A DNA stretch of 13,923 bases from an uncultured Eubacterium sp. Lineage in GTDB: Bacteria; Bacillota; Clostridia; Lachnospirales; Lachnospiraceae. Shown piece by piece: positions 1 through 7,755 of the stretch. The stretch covers positions 1 to 13,923 of the forward strand of contig CAJUBQ010000111.1 of the NCBI GenBank assembly GCA_910584595.1, in the 5' to 3' direction. The notes under the pieces are model-generated. The model was not told the origin of the DNA. It made no database searches and worked only from the letters and a program-made list of their open reading frames with translations. A program made the position numbers and the translations under genes. Each line of letters starts with the position of its first letter. Within the stretch, counting starts at the first letter, position 1.

Positions 1-47
1 TAAGATATTCAAAAACAGCCGCCGGCAATTATGTGTAATGCTTTAGA

Positions 48-352
48 AAGTCAGCCGGATGAGGGAATCGGCCCTGTCTCATTGTGACTTTGGAAGAATG
101 TTAGAAGCCCTTAGTATTCTGCTCGAAACACAGGCGGCGAAGCCGCAGCGGCGCCTTTAGCTGCTGGCGTTAAGCCGGGGCGAATTAGGCACCGCGTCTG
201 TCCGGTGCCACAACTTAAATGCAGAATGCTTAGGGATTCTTACGTTCTGGAAACCGGAACAATGAGACAGGGCCGATTCCCTTATCCGGCGTCCGGGAGG
301 CCCAAAAGCAACACTTTGTCTAATCTGTTGCTTCGTTACTTGTCCACCCCGG
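48..352 (+). ncRNA. Candidate large structured RNA with long hairpin and branched head
   Basis: This GC-rich stretch stands out from AT-rich flanks and has no convincing reading frame. Bases 54-85 pair with 259-290: 31 Watson-Crick pairs and one G-U (61 with 283). A second helix pairs 97-122 with 221-246, with three mismatches and two G-U pairs (99/244 and 115/228). The enclosed head holds 134-138/142-146 (alternatively 142-149/161-168 with a bulge), 170-174/214-218, and a perfect 7-bp hairpin 188-194/203-209. Downstream, 293-297 can pair with 348-352 around a hairpin 306-312/327-333. All three wobbles in the two long helices are G-U only if the plus strand is transcribed; on the minus strand they become A-C, which favours plus. 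No promoter or terminator could be assigned; the promoter may lie left of the window. I do not recognise the class. It lacks the conserved signatures I know for tmRNA, RNase P RNA and SRP RNA. Confidence 0.6.
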
Positions 353-677
353 TGAATAGTATCAATGAAGCAGAACTATATTTCATTCGTTACAAAAACT
401 ACTTGCATTTTTGAATAAAACATGTTAAAGTAAATTCACGCAAATATTCTTTCATAATGAATTCCCGCGCGGATGTTCCTGCTAAACATAAACTTCAAAT
501 TATATGATCTGCTCCTTCTCCAAATTAAAATGATTACAATATCTGCAAATCAGCAGATTCTTCCCAATCATATTATTTTTCCGAAACAGTCAGCAACCGT
601 TTCTATAAGATTAACATCTTAAAATAATTTACTCACTACATCTTTTATTATATTTTATTTATGGAGGAATCATATCT
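353..677. other. AT-rich intergenic region upstream of the DUF5688 gene
   Basis: No gene is visible here. Two small perfect hairpins occur: 541-546/553-558 (6-bp stem, 6-nt loop) and 606-611/616-621 (6-bp stem, 4-nt loop). Neither is followed by a T-tract on the plus strand, so neither is a good terminator. I could not find a convincing -35/-10 pair for the downstream gene. The only clear signal is a GGAGGA ribosome binding site at about 663-668. Confidence 0.5.
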
Positions 678-1580
678 ATGGATTACGAACAATTTAAAAC
701 AGCAATTATACAACGAATGGAACAGCTGCTTGAACCTGACACGTCTTTAAAACTGCAGACAATTTGTAAAAACAACGGCTTAAAATTAGATGGACTCATT
801 ATATCCAATCCATCGAGCAACCTTTCCCCTACTATTTTTTTAAATTATTATTATGAAAAGAAAGAATTATTCCCGGATCTGGACGCAATCTGCAAAGATA
901 TTGCAATGACATACAGGCAAAACTGCTCTACAGAACGAATGAATGTGGATTTTTTTACAAATTATTCACATATCCGCAAATATATCGCCTACCGCATTAT
1001 CAATTATGAAAAAAATAAGGAACTGTTAGAAACAGTCCCTTACGTACGTTATCTGGATCTTGCAATTGTCTTTTATTGTCTGCTGAATATTTCCGAAAAC
1101 GGCAATGCCACCATTTTGATTCATACAAACCATTTAAAATTATGGAACATTACAACAGAACAATTATATACGCAGGCATGTCAGACAACCCCGCTGCTGC
1201 TGCCTTACGACTTTCGGAATATGACATCCATAATGTCCGAATTGTTCCACAATCAGTACACTTCGAACAATAACACCTTAGCAGCAACATTTTGTCCTAT
1301 GTATGTGCTGACAAATTCCAAAAAACTCTATGGAGCAAGCTGCGTCTTATATCCGAACCTGCTGGAAGCAATATCAGAACAACTCCATTCTAATCTGTTT
1401 ATCCTGCCAAGCAGCATCCATGAAATCATCCTGCTGCCTGCTGCCAGCCACAGTTACTATAAAGAACTGGCCGGCATGGTGGCGGAAATCAACCGCACCG
1501 AACTGGCCGCAGACGAAATATTAAGCGATCAGATTTATTTCTATTCCAAAACAGAACATGCACTTAGCGTTTGTACATAA
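678..1580 (+). CDS. DUF5688-family protein, function unknown
   Basis: The 300-residue product resembles DUF5688 proteins, which occur often in several copies in Lachnospiraceae and have no established function. Visible family-like blocks are the N-terminal YEQFK, NNGLKLDGLII (residues 33-42), PTIFLNYYYE (51-60), a central block INYEKNKELL..PYVRYLDLAIVF (108-132), NATILIHTNHLKLW (143-156), and a C-terminal MYVLTN (208-213) with LPSSIHEIILLP (243-254). No signal peptide or membrane segment is apparent, so it is probably cytosolic. The ATG at 678 is chosen because GGAGGA lies about 9 nt upstream. It is the only plus-strand protein gene in the window and converges with glgA, leaving only 17 bp between the stops and no visible terminator. 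The family assignment is from memory of the family's sequence pattern; the function is unknown. Confidence 0.82.
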   Translation: MDYEQFKTAIIQRMEQLLEPDTSLKLQTICKNNGLKLDGLIISNPSSNLSPTIFLNYYYEKKELFPDLDAICKDIAMTYRQNCSTERMNVDFFTNYSHIRKYIAYRIINYEKNKELLETVPYVRYLDLAIVFYCLLNISENGNATILIHTNHLKLWNITTEQLYTQACQTTPLLLPYDFRNMTSIMSELFHNQYTSNNNTLAATFCPMYVLTNSKKLYGASCVLYPNLLEAISEQLHSNLFILPSSIHEIILLPAASHSYYKELAGMVAEINRTELAADEILSDQIYFYSKTEHALSVCT

Positions 1581-1597
1581 CCCTATCCTGTTATCGG

Positions 1598-3037
1598 CTA
1601 CAATATCTCATAAATTTTTTCATATTCCCTGGCAGAATGATCCCAGGAAAAATCCTGCTGCATTCCCCGTAATGCAATAGCATCCCAGTCTTCTTTATGG
1701 TTATAATACACATCCATAGCATAATATAACGCTGATAGCATTTCTCTTGCCTGAAAGTTGCAAAAACTAAATCCGGTTCCTGTCTGATCGTACCGGTTAT
1801 ACGCTTCTACCGTATCTTTAAGCCCGCCTGTTTCACGCACGATCGGAACGGTTCCATAACGCATACTAATCAGCTGACTCAGACCGCATGGTTCAAACAG
1901 CGACGGCATTAAAAATGCATCACAGGAAGCATAAATTCTATGCGCCAACTCTTCCGAATAACAAATATTGGCAGAAAGCTTGTCCTCGTATTTCCATGCA
2001 TAATGCCGGAACATATTTTCCAAATCCGTCTGACCGGTTCCCAGAACAACAATCTGGATCCTTGCATCCGCTAACAGCTCATCCAAAACAGATCCAATCA
2101 AATCCATACCTTTTTGATTTGTCATACGAGTTACGATTCCAAGCATCATCGTTCCGCCATCTTCTTCAAATCCAAGCTGCTGCTGAAGTTTGCGTTTATT
2201 GGCAAGTTTGCCTTCGGTCATATCCTGCATTCCAAACTGCTGCCAGATATACGTATCTGTACCCGGATCAAATACGTCATAGTCCAGACCGTTAATAATC
2301 CCGTATAAGTCTCTGTGTCTTGCTCTCATCAGGCCATCCAGACCTTCCCCGCCGCCCGGAGTTGTAATTTCATAAGCATATGTTTTACTTACCGTCGTGA
2401 TTACATCGGAATATACGACTCCGCCTTTTAAATAATTTGCTTCTCCATATGCTTCCAACTTATCTGCCGTAAACAAATGCTCCGGTAACCCCGTGATATC
2501 TTTTACCGCCTGCATAATCCAGCGCCCTTGAAACTGCAGATTATGTATCGTAAAAATGGTTCGAATGCCCTGGTAAAATTCATCCTTTTGATATTCGTTT
2601 TTTAAATATACCGGAATCAGCCCGGTCTGCCAGTCGTGACAATGCAGGATATCCGGACAAAAACGAATAACCGGAAGAGCTTCTAAAACAGCTTTGGAAA
2701 AATACGCAAATTTTTCTACATCCTCATAAATGTTATTATAAGGCTTTGCACCTGCAAAATAATACTCATTATCAATAAAATAGTAAGTAATCCCCTCCAC
2801 TTTTGTCTCCAGTACGCCTACATACTGACTCCTCCAGCCGAGTCTGACATAGAAACGGGAATGAAAGCGCATCTGTTTTTTGAGCTCTTCATCCATGCAG
2901 ACATATTTCGGCAGAATAATGCGTACGTCATACTTTGTTTTGTCAAAATACTGCGGCAGCGAACCTGCTACGTCTGCAAGTCCTCCCGTTTTAATAAAAG
3001 GCACTGCCTCTGATGTTACAAATAATACTTTTTTCAT
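1598..3037 (-). CDS. glgA: Glycogen (starch) synthase, ADP-glucose type, GT5
   Basis: This enzyme transfers glucose from ADP-glucose to the non-reducing end of an alpha-1,4-glucan, the elongation step of glycogen synthesis in the cytosol. The 479-residue length is normal for bacterial GlgA. The N-terminal KTGGL (residues 16-20) is the ADP-glucose binding motif. HDWQTGL (134-140) follows. In the C-terminal Rossmann half lie R304 and K309 (TRMTNQKG) and FEPCGL with E382, the family's catalytic/nucleotide-binding residues. The ATG at 3037 follows a GGAGGA site. The gene stands alone: no glgC, glgD or glgB is present in this window. It lies 53 bp downstream of spo0A on the same strand, but a promoter-like TTGGAA-17 nt-TATAAT in the gap suggests its own transcription, perhaps with some read-through from spo0A. 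Identity is secure. Confidence 0.95.
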   Translation of the reverse strand: MKKVLFVTSEAVPFIKTGGLADVAGSLPQYFDKTKYDVRIILPKYVCMDEELKKQMRFHSRFYVRLGWRSQYVGVLETKVEGITYYFIDNEYYFAGAKPYNNIYEDVEKFAYFSKAVLEALPVIRFCPDILHCHDWQTGLIPVYLKNEYQKDEFYQGIRTIFTIHNLQFQGRWIMQAVKDITGLPEHLFTADKLEAYGEANYLKGGVVYSDVITTVSKTYAYEITTPGGGEGLDGLMRARHRDLYGIINGLDYDVFDPGTDTYIWQQFGMQDMTEGKLANKRKLQQQLGFEEDGGTMMLGIVTRMTNQKGMDLIGSVLDELLADARIQIVVLGTGQTDLENMFRHYAWKYEDKLSANICYSEELAHRIYASCDAFLMPSLFEPCGLSQLISMRYGTVPIVRETGGLKDTVEAYNRYDQTGTGFSFCNFQAREMLSALYYAMDVYYNHKEDWDAIALRGMQQDFSWDHSAREYEKIYEIL

Positions 3038-3054
3038 GAAAATTCCTCCGAAAG

Positions 3055-3111
3055 GTATAATGTCATCATTTCCTTTACTGACATTATACTCTATTTCGAG
3101 CGGTATTCCAA
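3055..3111 (-). promoter_or_regulatory. glgA promoter overlapped by a perfect palindrome
   Basis: On the minus strand a -35 TTGGAA (3106-3111, inside the last spo0A codons) and a -10 TATAAT (3083-3088) are 17 nt apart, placing the transcript start about 40 nt upstream of the glgA ATG. The -10 lies in one arm of a perfect 11-bp inverted repeat, 3055-3065 and 3079-3089, with a 13-nt spacer. The repeat could be a repressor operator or a 5'-end hairpin of the glgA mRNA. No T-tract follows, so a terminator for spo0A is unlikely. Confidence 0.6.
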
Positions 3112-3888
3112 CCTAATTTTATCTGCAATCAGTGCAATAAATTCGGAATTTGTCGGTTTTCCTTTCCCATTATTGATTGTATAGCCAAACAATTCATCAA
3201 TCGTATCCATCTTTCCTCTGGACCACGCTACTTCGATCGCATGACGGATTGCCCGTTCCACTCTGCTTGGCGTCGTCTGATACTGTTTTGCTATCGTTGG
3301 ATATAAAATCTTTGTAATAGAATTAAGCATCTCAATATCATTGACAGACATCATAATTGCTTCCCGGAGATATTGATATCCTTTTATATGGGCAGGCACA
3401 CCTATCTCATGAATAATATTGGTAACGTCTGCTTCCAGGTCTCTTTCCACCGGTTCCTGATATTTTTCATAAGCATTGACCTTGCGTGGTTCATTTACCC
3501 GTTTGATGCTGCGGTCATGAACCAGCTTAATCTGATTAATCACCATTTCATTATCAAATGGTTTCATAATATAATAATCCGCACCAAGACTAAATGCATC
3601 TTCTGTAATCTTTTCCTGTCCAATCGCACTGATAACAATAAATGACGGATGTTTCCTGAGTGAACGGTCATTATTGATCTTTGTCAGCACCCCAAGCCCG
3701 TCCAGCTTTGGCATTACAATATCTAACAGCACAATATCCGGTTCCTTTGTTCGAATCATTTCACAAGCCTCCACGCCGTCCTTTGCAATTCCAACAACGT
3801 TCAGCTCCTTATCACTTTTAACAATTTCTCCTAAAAGCTGTACCATTTTTTCGTTATCATCTGCGATTGCTACATTTAATTGAGCCAT
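3091..3888 (-). CDS. spo0A: Stage 0 sporulation master regulator Spo0A
   Basis: Spo0A is the response regulator that, when phosphorylated, binds 0A boxes and commits the cell to sporulation. The 265-residue length matches the family. The receiver domain (about 1-120) shows the acidic pair D10/D11, the phosphoacceptor D56 in VLLDIVMPKLDG, S87 and K109 in IMKPFD. A variable linker (about 125-150) leads to the DNA-binding effector domain, with SVNDIEMLNSITKILYP (181-197), the recognition-helix region TPSRVERAIRHAIEVAW (206-222) and the C-terminal NSEFIALIADKIRLEYR. The ATG at 3888 has AGGAGG 8 nt upstream. A 0A box about 110 bp upstream fits autoregulation. The neighbour in many spore-formers, spoIVB, is absent; upstream here is a phosphoesterase-rubrerythrin gene closed by a terminator. 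All key residues are intact. Confidence 0.97.
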   Translation of the reverse strand: MAQLNVAIADDNEKMVQLLGEIVKSDKELNVVGIAKDGVEACEMIRTKEPDIVLLDIVMPKLDGLGVLTKINNDRSLRKHPSFIVISAIGQEKITEDAFSLGADYYIMKPFDNEMVINQIKLVHDRSIKRVNEPRKVNAYEKYQEPVERDLEADVTNIIHEIGVPAHIKGYQYLREAIMMSVNDIEMLNSITKILYPTIAKQYQTTPSRVERAIRHAIEVAWSRGKMDTIDELFGYTINNGKGKPTNSEFIALIADKIRLEYRSK

Positions 3889-3994
3889 TGGTTTAACCTC
3901 CTAATATCGTCAATAACCTTGTGAAAAATACAGAATTTTGGAAAAACAGATTTCTTCTGTCTCCCTATCATAAAGAAATCGATTCGATGAAAAT

Positions 3995-4001
3995 TGTCGA
4001 A
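3995..4001. promoter_or_regulatory. Spo0A-binding 0A box upstream of spo0A
   Basis: TGTCGAA on the plus strand is an exact match to the 0A-box consensus. It sits 107-113 bp upstream of the spo0A start. A weaker partner, CATCGAA on the minus strand at about 3983-3989, lies next to it. This fits autoregulation of spo0A known from other spore-formers. I could not assign the exact sigma-A or sigma-H promoter in 3889-4110. Confidence 0.55.
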
Positions 4002-4111
4002 CTTTGTCATTAACTCTGTTATTTTCACAAATTTTACATTATTTTACGATTTTATTATGGCTCATAACATTTCCCTATGTATATAGTTTCATCGTTTTCT
4101 TTTAAAAATCG

Positions 4112-4141
4112 CAAAAAAAAATGAGGCAAAGCCTCATTTTT
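4112..4141 (-). terminator. Rho-independent terminator after the phosphoesterase-rubrerythrin gene
   Basis: A perfect 10-bp stem (4118-4127 with 4131-4140) with a 3-nt loop is followed, on the minus strand, by an uninterrupted T-run. It starts about 9 nt past the stop codon of the gene ending at 4150, so it ends that transcription unit and insulates spo0A. The plus-strand reading also ends in a few T residues, so some bidirectional activity is possible. Confidence 0.88.
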
Positions 4142-4149
4142 ATAACCGC

Positions 4150-5436
4150 TTAAGATATGTCCTTGCTTTCAAATGTATCATACTGCCGTTTTGGCCCACC
4201 ACAGACCGGACAACGTTCCGGTACAGAATCTCCGGTCATAAGATTTCCGCAGATAGGACACACATATATCACGCCTTCTGCAAACTGTTCCATATCCGAT
4301 GCCTGTTTTAAAAGCAAAGCATGCTCTCTTTCCGCCACTGCAGCGCTTAAAAAAGCCTGCTCCGCCAACGGATAATGATGATCTTTCGCATATCCTGCAA
4401 GCATCTGATACATTCGCTCGTATTCAAACTCTTCAAATGGCACATAAGCCTTTACCGACTCCATAAACGCAGCAGGCCGCTCCAGCACTGAATAAAAATT
4501 ACGGGCATGATAATATTCCGAAGCAGCAAGCGCCTGAAACAAATTTGCAATCCGTTCCATCCCTCTGCGTTTTGCCCTGTCTGCAAACATCAAATAACGA
4601 AGATGCGCCATCAGCTCTCCCTGTACGGTTTCCTCTAATTTCTGCTTTAAAATCTCATCTTTACGTTCACGTCCATAGCAGTCCTCAGAAAGATTTGCAA
4701 TCTGGCAGCTGAGCTTTCCATCCTGTTCATAAAAATGAATAATATGATGATCGATGTCGCTGGAACGGATATCTTTCGACACGTCTTCAATCATAGCGCC
4801 TCCGCCTCCGGTGCAAATAAGAGGAATTCCGTCAATTTGATCGATAAACCTTGAATGTACATGACCGCAGAGGAGATATTTGACTTTTTCTTTCCATGGT
4901 GCATATGCTTTCTGTAAACGTCCAAATTCTTCCTCAGATACACAATTTAAAATATAATGATTTGGAACAGGAATATGAAACGCAATAATGACCTGACGCA
5001 CTTCCTCCATCGAAAGCACTCTCGATAAAAGCTCTAACCCCTCTTCCTCAAAGGCTCTGACCGCATTGTCTAATACAACTACTGCAAAATGCTCTGCCAG
5101 CAATGCGTAGTTTTTGCGCCCGAAATATTGCACATAATCTCCCGTATCATGATTGCCTCTAAGTGCATAAACATCATTTTCAGCTAACACCTCGGTCATC
5201 TCCCTGATAACCTCATAATAATGTTTCGTTCCTGCCGGAACCAGATCTCCGACAATCAGCGTGAAATCATCTTTTCCTGTTTCTTCTAAAGCGCCTGCAT
5301 ATACTTTCATATTGTAAGTGCCAAGTCCTTCACATCCGGGATCTCCAATGACTCCCATCGAATGTACATCTTTTAAGCGAATGATTTCATCATTTACCTT
5401 TATCATCCTTTTTTTATCCATATCAAATATCCTCAT
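4150..5436 (-). CDS. Metallophosphoesterase-rubrerythrin-rubredoxin fusion protein
   Basis: Three modules are fused in 428 residues. Residues about 25-235 form a calcineurin-like phosphoesterase: GDP with D32, GDL with D64, GNHD with N95 and H96, AFH with H154 and CGHVH with H192/H194. The first motif lacks the usual second metal ligand: the D-x-H histidine is Gly34 here. Residues about 262-380 are a rubrerythrin-like four-helix diiron domain with E274, E307xxH310, E338/E340 and E369xxH372. Residues 393-412 are a rubredoxin-like iron site, CPIC and CPVC. The second and third modules suggest peroxide or oxygen defence in an anaerobe; the substrate of the first is unknown. The upstream gene ends 45 bp away, so the two are probably co-transcribed. 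The start is uncertain: Met6 (5421) has GAGGA 8 nt upstream, whereas the first ATG has only a poor site. Confidence 0.85.
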   Translation of the reverse strand: MRIFDMDKKRMIKVNDEIIRLKDVHSMGVIGDPGCEGLGTYNMKVYAGALEETGKDDFTLIVGDLVPAGTKHYYEVIREMTEVLAENDVYALRGNHDTGDYVQYFGRKNYALLAEHFAVVVLDNAVRAFEEEGLELLSRVLSMEEVRQVIIAFHIPVPNHYILNCVSEEEFGRLQKAYAPWKEKVKYLLCGHVHSRFIDQIDGIPLICTGGGGAMIEDVSKDIRSSDIDHHIIHFYEQDGKLSCQIANLSEDCYGRERKDEILKQKLEETVQGELMAHLRYLMFADRAKRRGMERIANLFQALAASEYYHARNFYSVLERPAAFMESVKAYVPFEEFEYERMYQMLAGYAKDHHYPLAEQAFLSAAVAEREHALLLKQASDMEQFAEGVIYVCPICGNLMTGDSVPERCPVCGGPKRQYDTFESKDIS

Positions 5437-5481
5437 CTTCTTTCTGGACAGTTCCTAACTTTTCTCTGCCAAAAACACTGT

Positions 5482-7455
5482 TTAATCTGCTTTCAAACCG
5501 CATTCCGGACATCCATTACCATCCTCATATACACACCCGCAACGGCTGCAGCTATTCTTATTTTGTGCTTCCAGCGCATCATACGTCAGTTTTTCACATA
5601 CCGGACGCTCCTGCAGCTGGCGGATCAATCGCCCCAGTATGTCCGCCCACTCCTGCAATATTTCATTTTCCACAACATAAGGAATTTTATGTCTCGTTCC
5701 ATCTGCTTCTTCTACAACTAATGATTTATGATTTAACAATCCCAAGGATACACGTACCGACCGGATCAAAGGCAATGAAATACGATAACCGCTTAAACGA
5801 GTACTGTAGAACAAATGCTCCGAGGTTAACAGCATACCGTCTCTGCCGCTGCCTTCCTTTGAAGTATCAGCCAAAAAAATCGGATACTCAAACAGACCCT
5901 TTTTTTCAGCATAAGCCGCAACTGCATTGTCAAACAGTCTTTTTGCTTCCGGATTTACTGTTTTTTGCAATAGCTTCTCAGCCGGATAAAAATGATGTCT
6001 CGGATTCTCCTGTATCACTCCATCCATACTTTTTCTCAGCATATTGACATATACCCTGCACTCGCTCAGGCTGATCTCTTCCAAACGTCTGGAAATTACA
6101 GCAAGTGCGCCCGTTCTTAACTTTGGTAAAAAACTCTCCTGCGAAATCATCTCATAAATTGACGCTGCCGTTTCAAAATCCATCGCTCCAGCTTTGGACA
6201 ACAATTTGTTTAATCTAACCTTATCATATTCTTCCATCCGGTCTAAAATCTGCTCAACATAAGGAGCCGCATTCTCTCTGGCAAAATTCTGCTCTTCGAT
6301 ACGCCGCAGCAGTTTAACATAATCTTCTCGGCTTTTTTTAGGCGACTGCATAAGCATATTGCTGATTTCTTTTATTTCCAACGTTTCCCGCATCTTTCGA
6401 AGAGGCTCCTGATATTCCGCCAGATGAATCTCCTCATATGGAGCCAGCTTTTCCATTAGCTCCCGGTACTCTGCCCGTTCGACATGCTGCGGCGTCTGCT
6501 TCATAATCTCCCGGACTTCCTGCACACCATATTGTACGCTAAGATCATGCAGCCGTTCCAACACTGCCTGCTTTGTCTTCTCAAAGAGTTCTTCCTTCTC
6601 GGCTTTTTTTATCATCTTTTGGATATGCGCATACGTTCCGTTTGCCTTATCTTTCAACTCGTCGTCAATCTGCTGTATTCTCATCTGATATTCGTAATCT
6701 CGAACCGGACAATACAATTCTTCTTTTTCCTTATCACTTAACAACTTATCTAACCGAATATCCCGTATAAGAGCTTTTTTCTGGAAATCCGACAAACGGT
6801 TAAGGACACTGATTCTGGCATGATATTTTTCTATTCTCTTTGCCGCTGTCTCGCTGTCTCTGGAAGCAGACAATCCATCTGCCTTTTTTTCTGATTCTTT
6901 CCTTTTGTCTGTGACATTATGTGAACTCACCCGTTGGATTGCTGATAAATCAATTATCCTCTTTCTTTCTGCCGACTGCGGCTGATCTTTCATCGTTTCT
7001 TCGTATGCAATCACCGCTTCCGCAACATCCTCATACGTAATGCGCATTCCGGATTGATAAAACTCAATATTTTCGTCAGTAAACACCGTATCCAGCTGAT
7101 AGGGAGCCAATATTTCTCCAAACAGCTGTTCCAGCCGGGGCACATTCTGCTCCACCGTAATGCCTGTAAGCGCTCCCCACTTTTGAAAGACAAACACCGC
7201 CATAGTAATCAGATCTTCCAGCCCGGGATAATCCTCTATCTGCAGTTCCTCTTCATCTTCAACGGCCAGATCCATCCACTTAACTTCTGCCTGCTGGATG
7301 TCAAAATGCAAAAATAAAGAGCGTACCACCCCTTCCAAAATCAAACGATCACCCATAAGAATAAATCGGCCGTTCCATACCACTTGTGCATCTATTTCTT
7401 GTATCAGATCATGAAACACTTGTTTTTGCTCCTGATTTGCATTCAAAATCAGCAT
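5482..7455 (-). CDS. Unrecognised helical protein with PH-like domain and zinc ribbon
   Basis: I do not recognise this 657-residue protein as a named family. The N-terminal ~150 residues look globular and mixed alpha/beta. Residues about 155-215 are charged and probably a flexible linker. Residues about 215-520 are rich in Glu, Lys, Arg and Leu and look like repeated helices or coiled coil. Residues about 535-613 (RDGMLLTSEHLFYS ... VVEEADGTRHKIPYV) resemble a PH/GRAM-like beta domain. The tail has a zinc ribbon, C636xxC639 and C649xxC652. There is no signal peptide or membrane segment. An in-frame GTG at 7464 belongs to the GAGGTG ribosome binding site (7462-7467), so the ATG at 7455, 6 nt downstream of it, is taken as the start. 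It heads a probable two-gene unit with the phosphoesterase-rubrerythrin gene. No function is assigned. Confidence 0.85.
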   Translation of the reverse strand: MLILNANQEQKQVFHDLIQEIDAQVVWNGRFILMGDRLILEGVVRSLFLHFDIQQAEVKWMDLAVEDEEELQIEDYPGLEDLITMAVFVFQKWGALTGITVEQNVPRLEQLFGEILAPYQLDTVFTDENIEFYQSGMRITYEDVAEAVIAYEETMKDQPQSAERKRIIDLSAIQRVSSHNVTDKRKESEKKADGLSASRDSETAAKRIEKYHARISVLNRLSDFQKKALIRDIRLDKLLSDKEKEELYCPVRDYEYQMRIQQIDDELKDKANGTYAHIQKMIKKAEKEELFEKTKQAVLERLHDLSVQYGVQEVREIMKQTPQHVERAEYRELMEKLAPYEEIHLAEYQEPLRKMRETLEIKEISNMLMQSPKKSREDYVKLLRRIEEQNFARENAAPYVEQILDRMEEYDKVRLNKLLSKAGAMDFETAASIYEMISQESFLPKLRTGALAVISRRLEEISLSECRVYVNMLRKSMDGVIQENPRHHFYPAEKLLQKTVNPEAKRLFDNAVAAYAEKKGLFEYPIFLADTSKEGSGRDGMLLTSEHLFYSTRLSGYRISLPLIRSVRVSLGLLNHKSLVVEEADGTRHKIPYVVENEILQEWADILGRLIRQLQERPVCEKLTYDALEAQNKNSCSRCGCVYEDGNGCPECGLKAD

Positions 7456-7461
7456 TTGAGA

Positions 7462-7496
7462 CACCTCGCTTTGTATTGATATCTATATTGATATCT
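7462..7496 (-). promoter_or_regulatory. Ribosome binding site preceded by duplicated GATATC-containing repeat
   Basis: The site GAGGTG (7462-7467, minus strand) fixes the start of the downstream 657-residue protein at 7455. Just upstream an 11-bp unit, tattgatatct, occurs twice (7474-7484 and 7486-7496), giving two GATATC palindromes 12 bp apart. It could be a protein-binding site in the leader; no known operator is recognised. Confidence 0.35.
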
Positions 7497-7651
7497 TTCA
7501 TCAGTTCCAGCAGACTACCAGCAGCAAAAATCTGGTTATTGCAATCTGAGACTCGCGTACCGGCTGACAGCAACGTCAAAAACCCTTTACACGAGATGAC
7601 TTAAAGCTATTTATGCTATGACATCTGCCAAATATATTTGCAACAAAATTT

Positions 7652-7680
7652 ATTATAGCATAGAAAAGAACGTATGAAAA
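7652..7680 (-). promoter_or_regulatory. Probable sigma-A promoter for the 657-residue protein gene
   Basis: On the minus strand TTTTCA (7675-7680) and a perfect TATAAT (7652-7657) are separated by 17 nt. The predicted start near 7645 leaves a leader of about 190 nt before the ATG at 7455, longer than needed for translation. A loose hairpin (7686-7692/7716-7722 around 7692-7697/7702-7707) lies just upstream of the promoter, between it and the end of the uracil-DNA glycosylase gene. It lacks a strong T-tract, so it is a weak terminator at best. Confidence 0.55.
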
Positions 7681-7755
7681 GACCTCTCATAAGTATTGCC
7701 AAATACTAAATTTATTTATGAGCGACAATTCAGATAACCGATGAAACTGCTGCAC

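Noticed and set aside
48..352. tmRNA, RNase P RNA or SRP RNA
   Set aside because: The conserved terminal or core motifs of those RNAs are not present, and the long uninterrupted hairpin does not match their folds.
205..414. Small plus-strand protein frame of 69 codons
   Set aside because: It runs through the paired arms and hairpins of the structured region, has no ribosome binding site and no recognisable protein pattern.
7456..7464. GTG at 7464 as start of the 657-residue protein
   Set aside because: That GTG is the end of the GAGGTG ribosome binding site serving the ATG at 7455.
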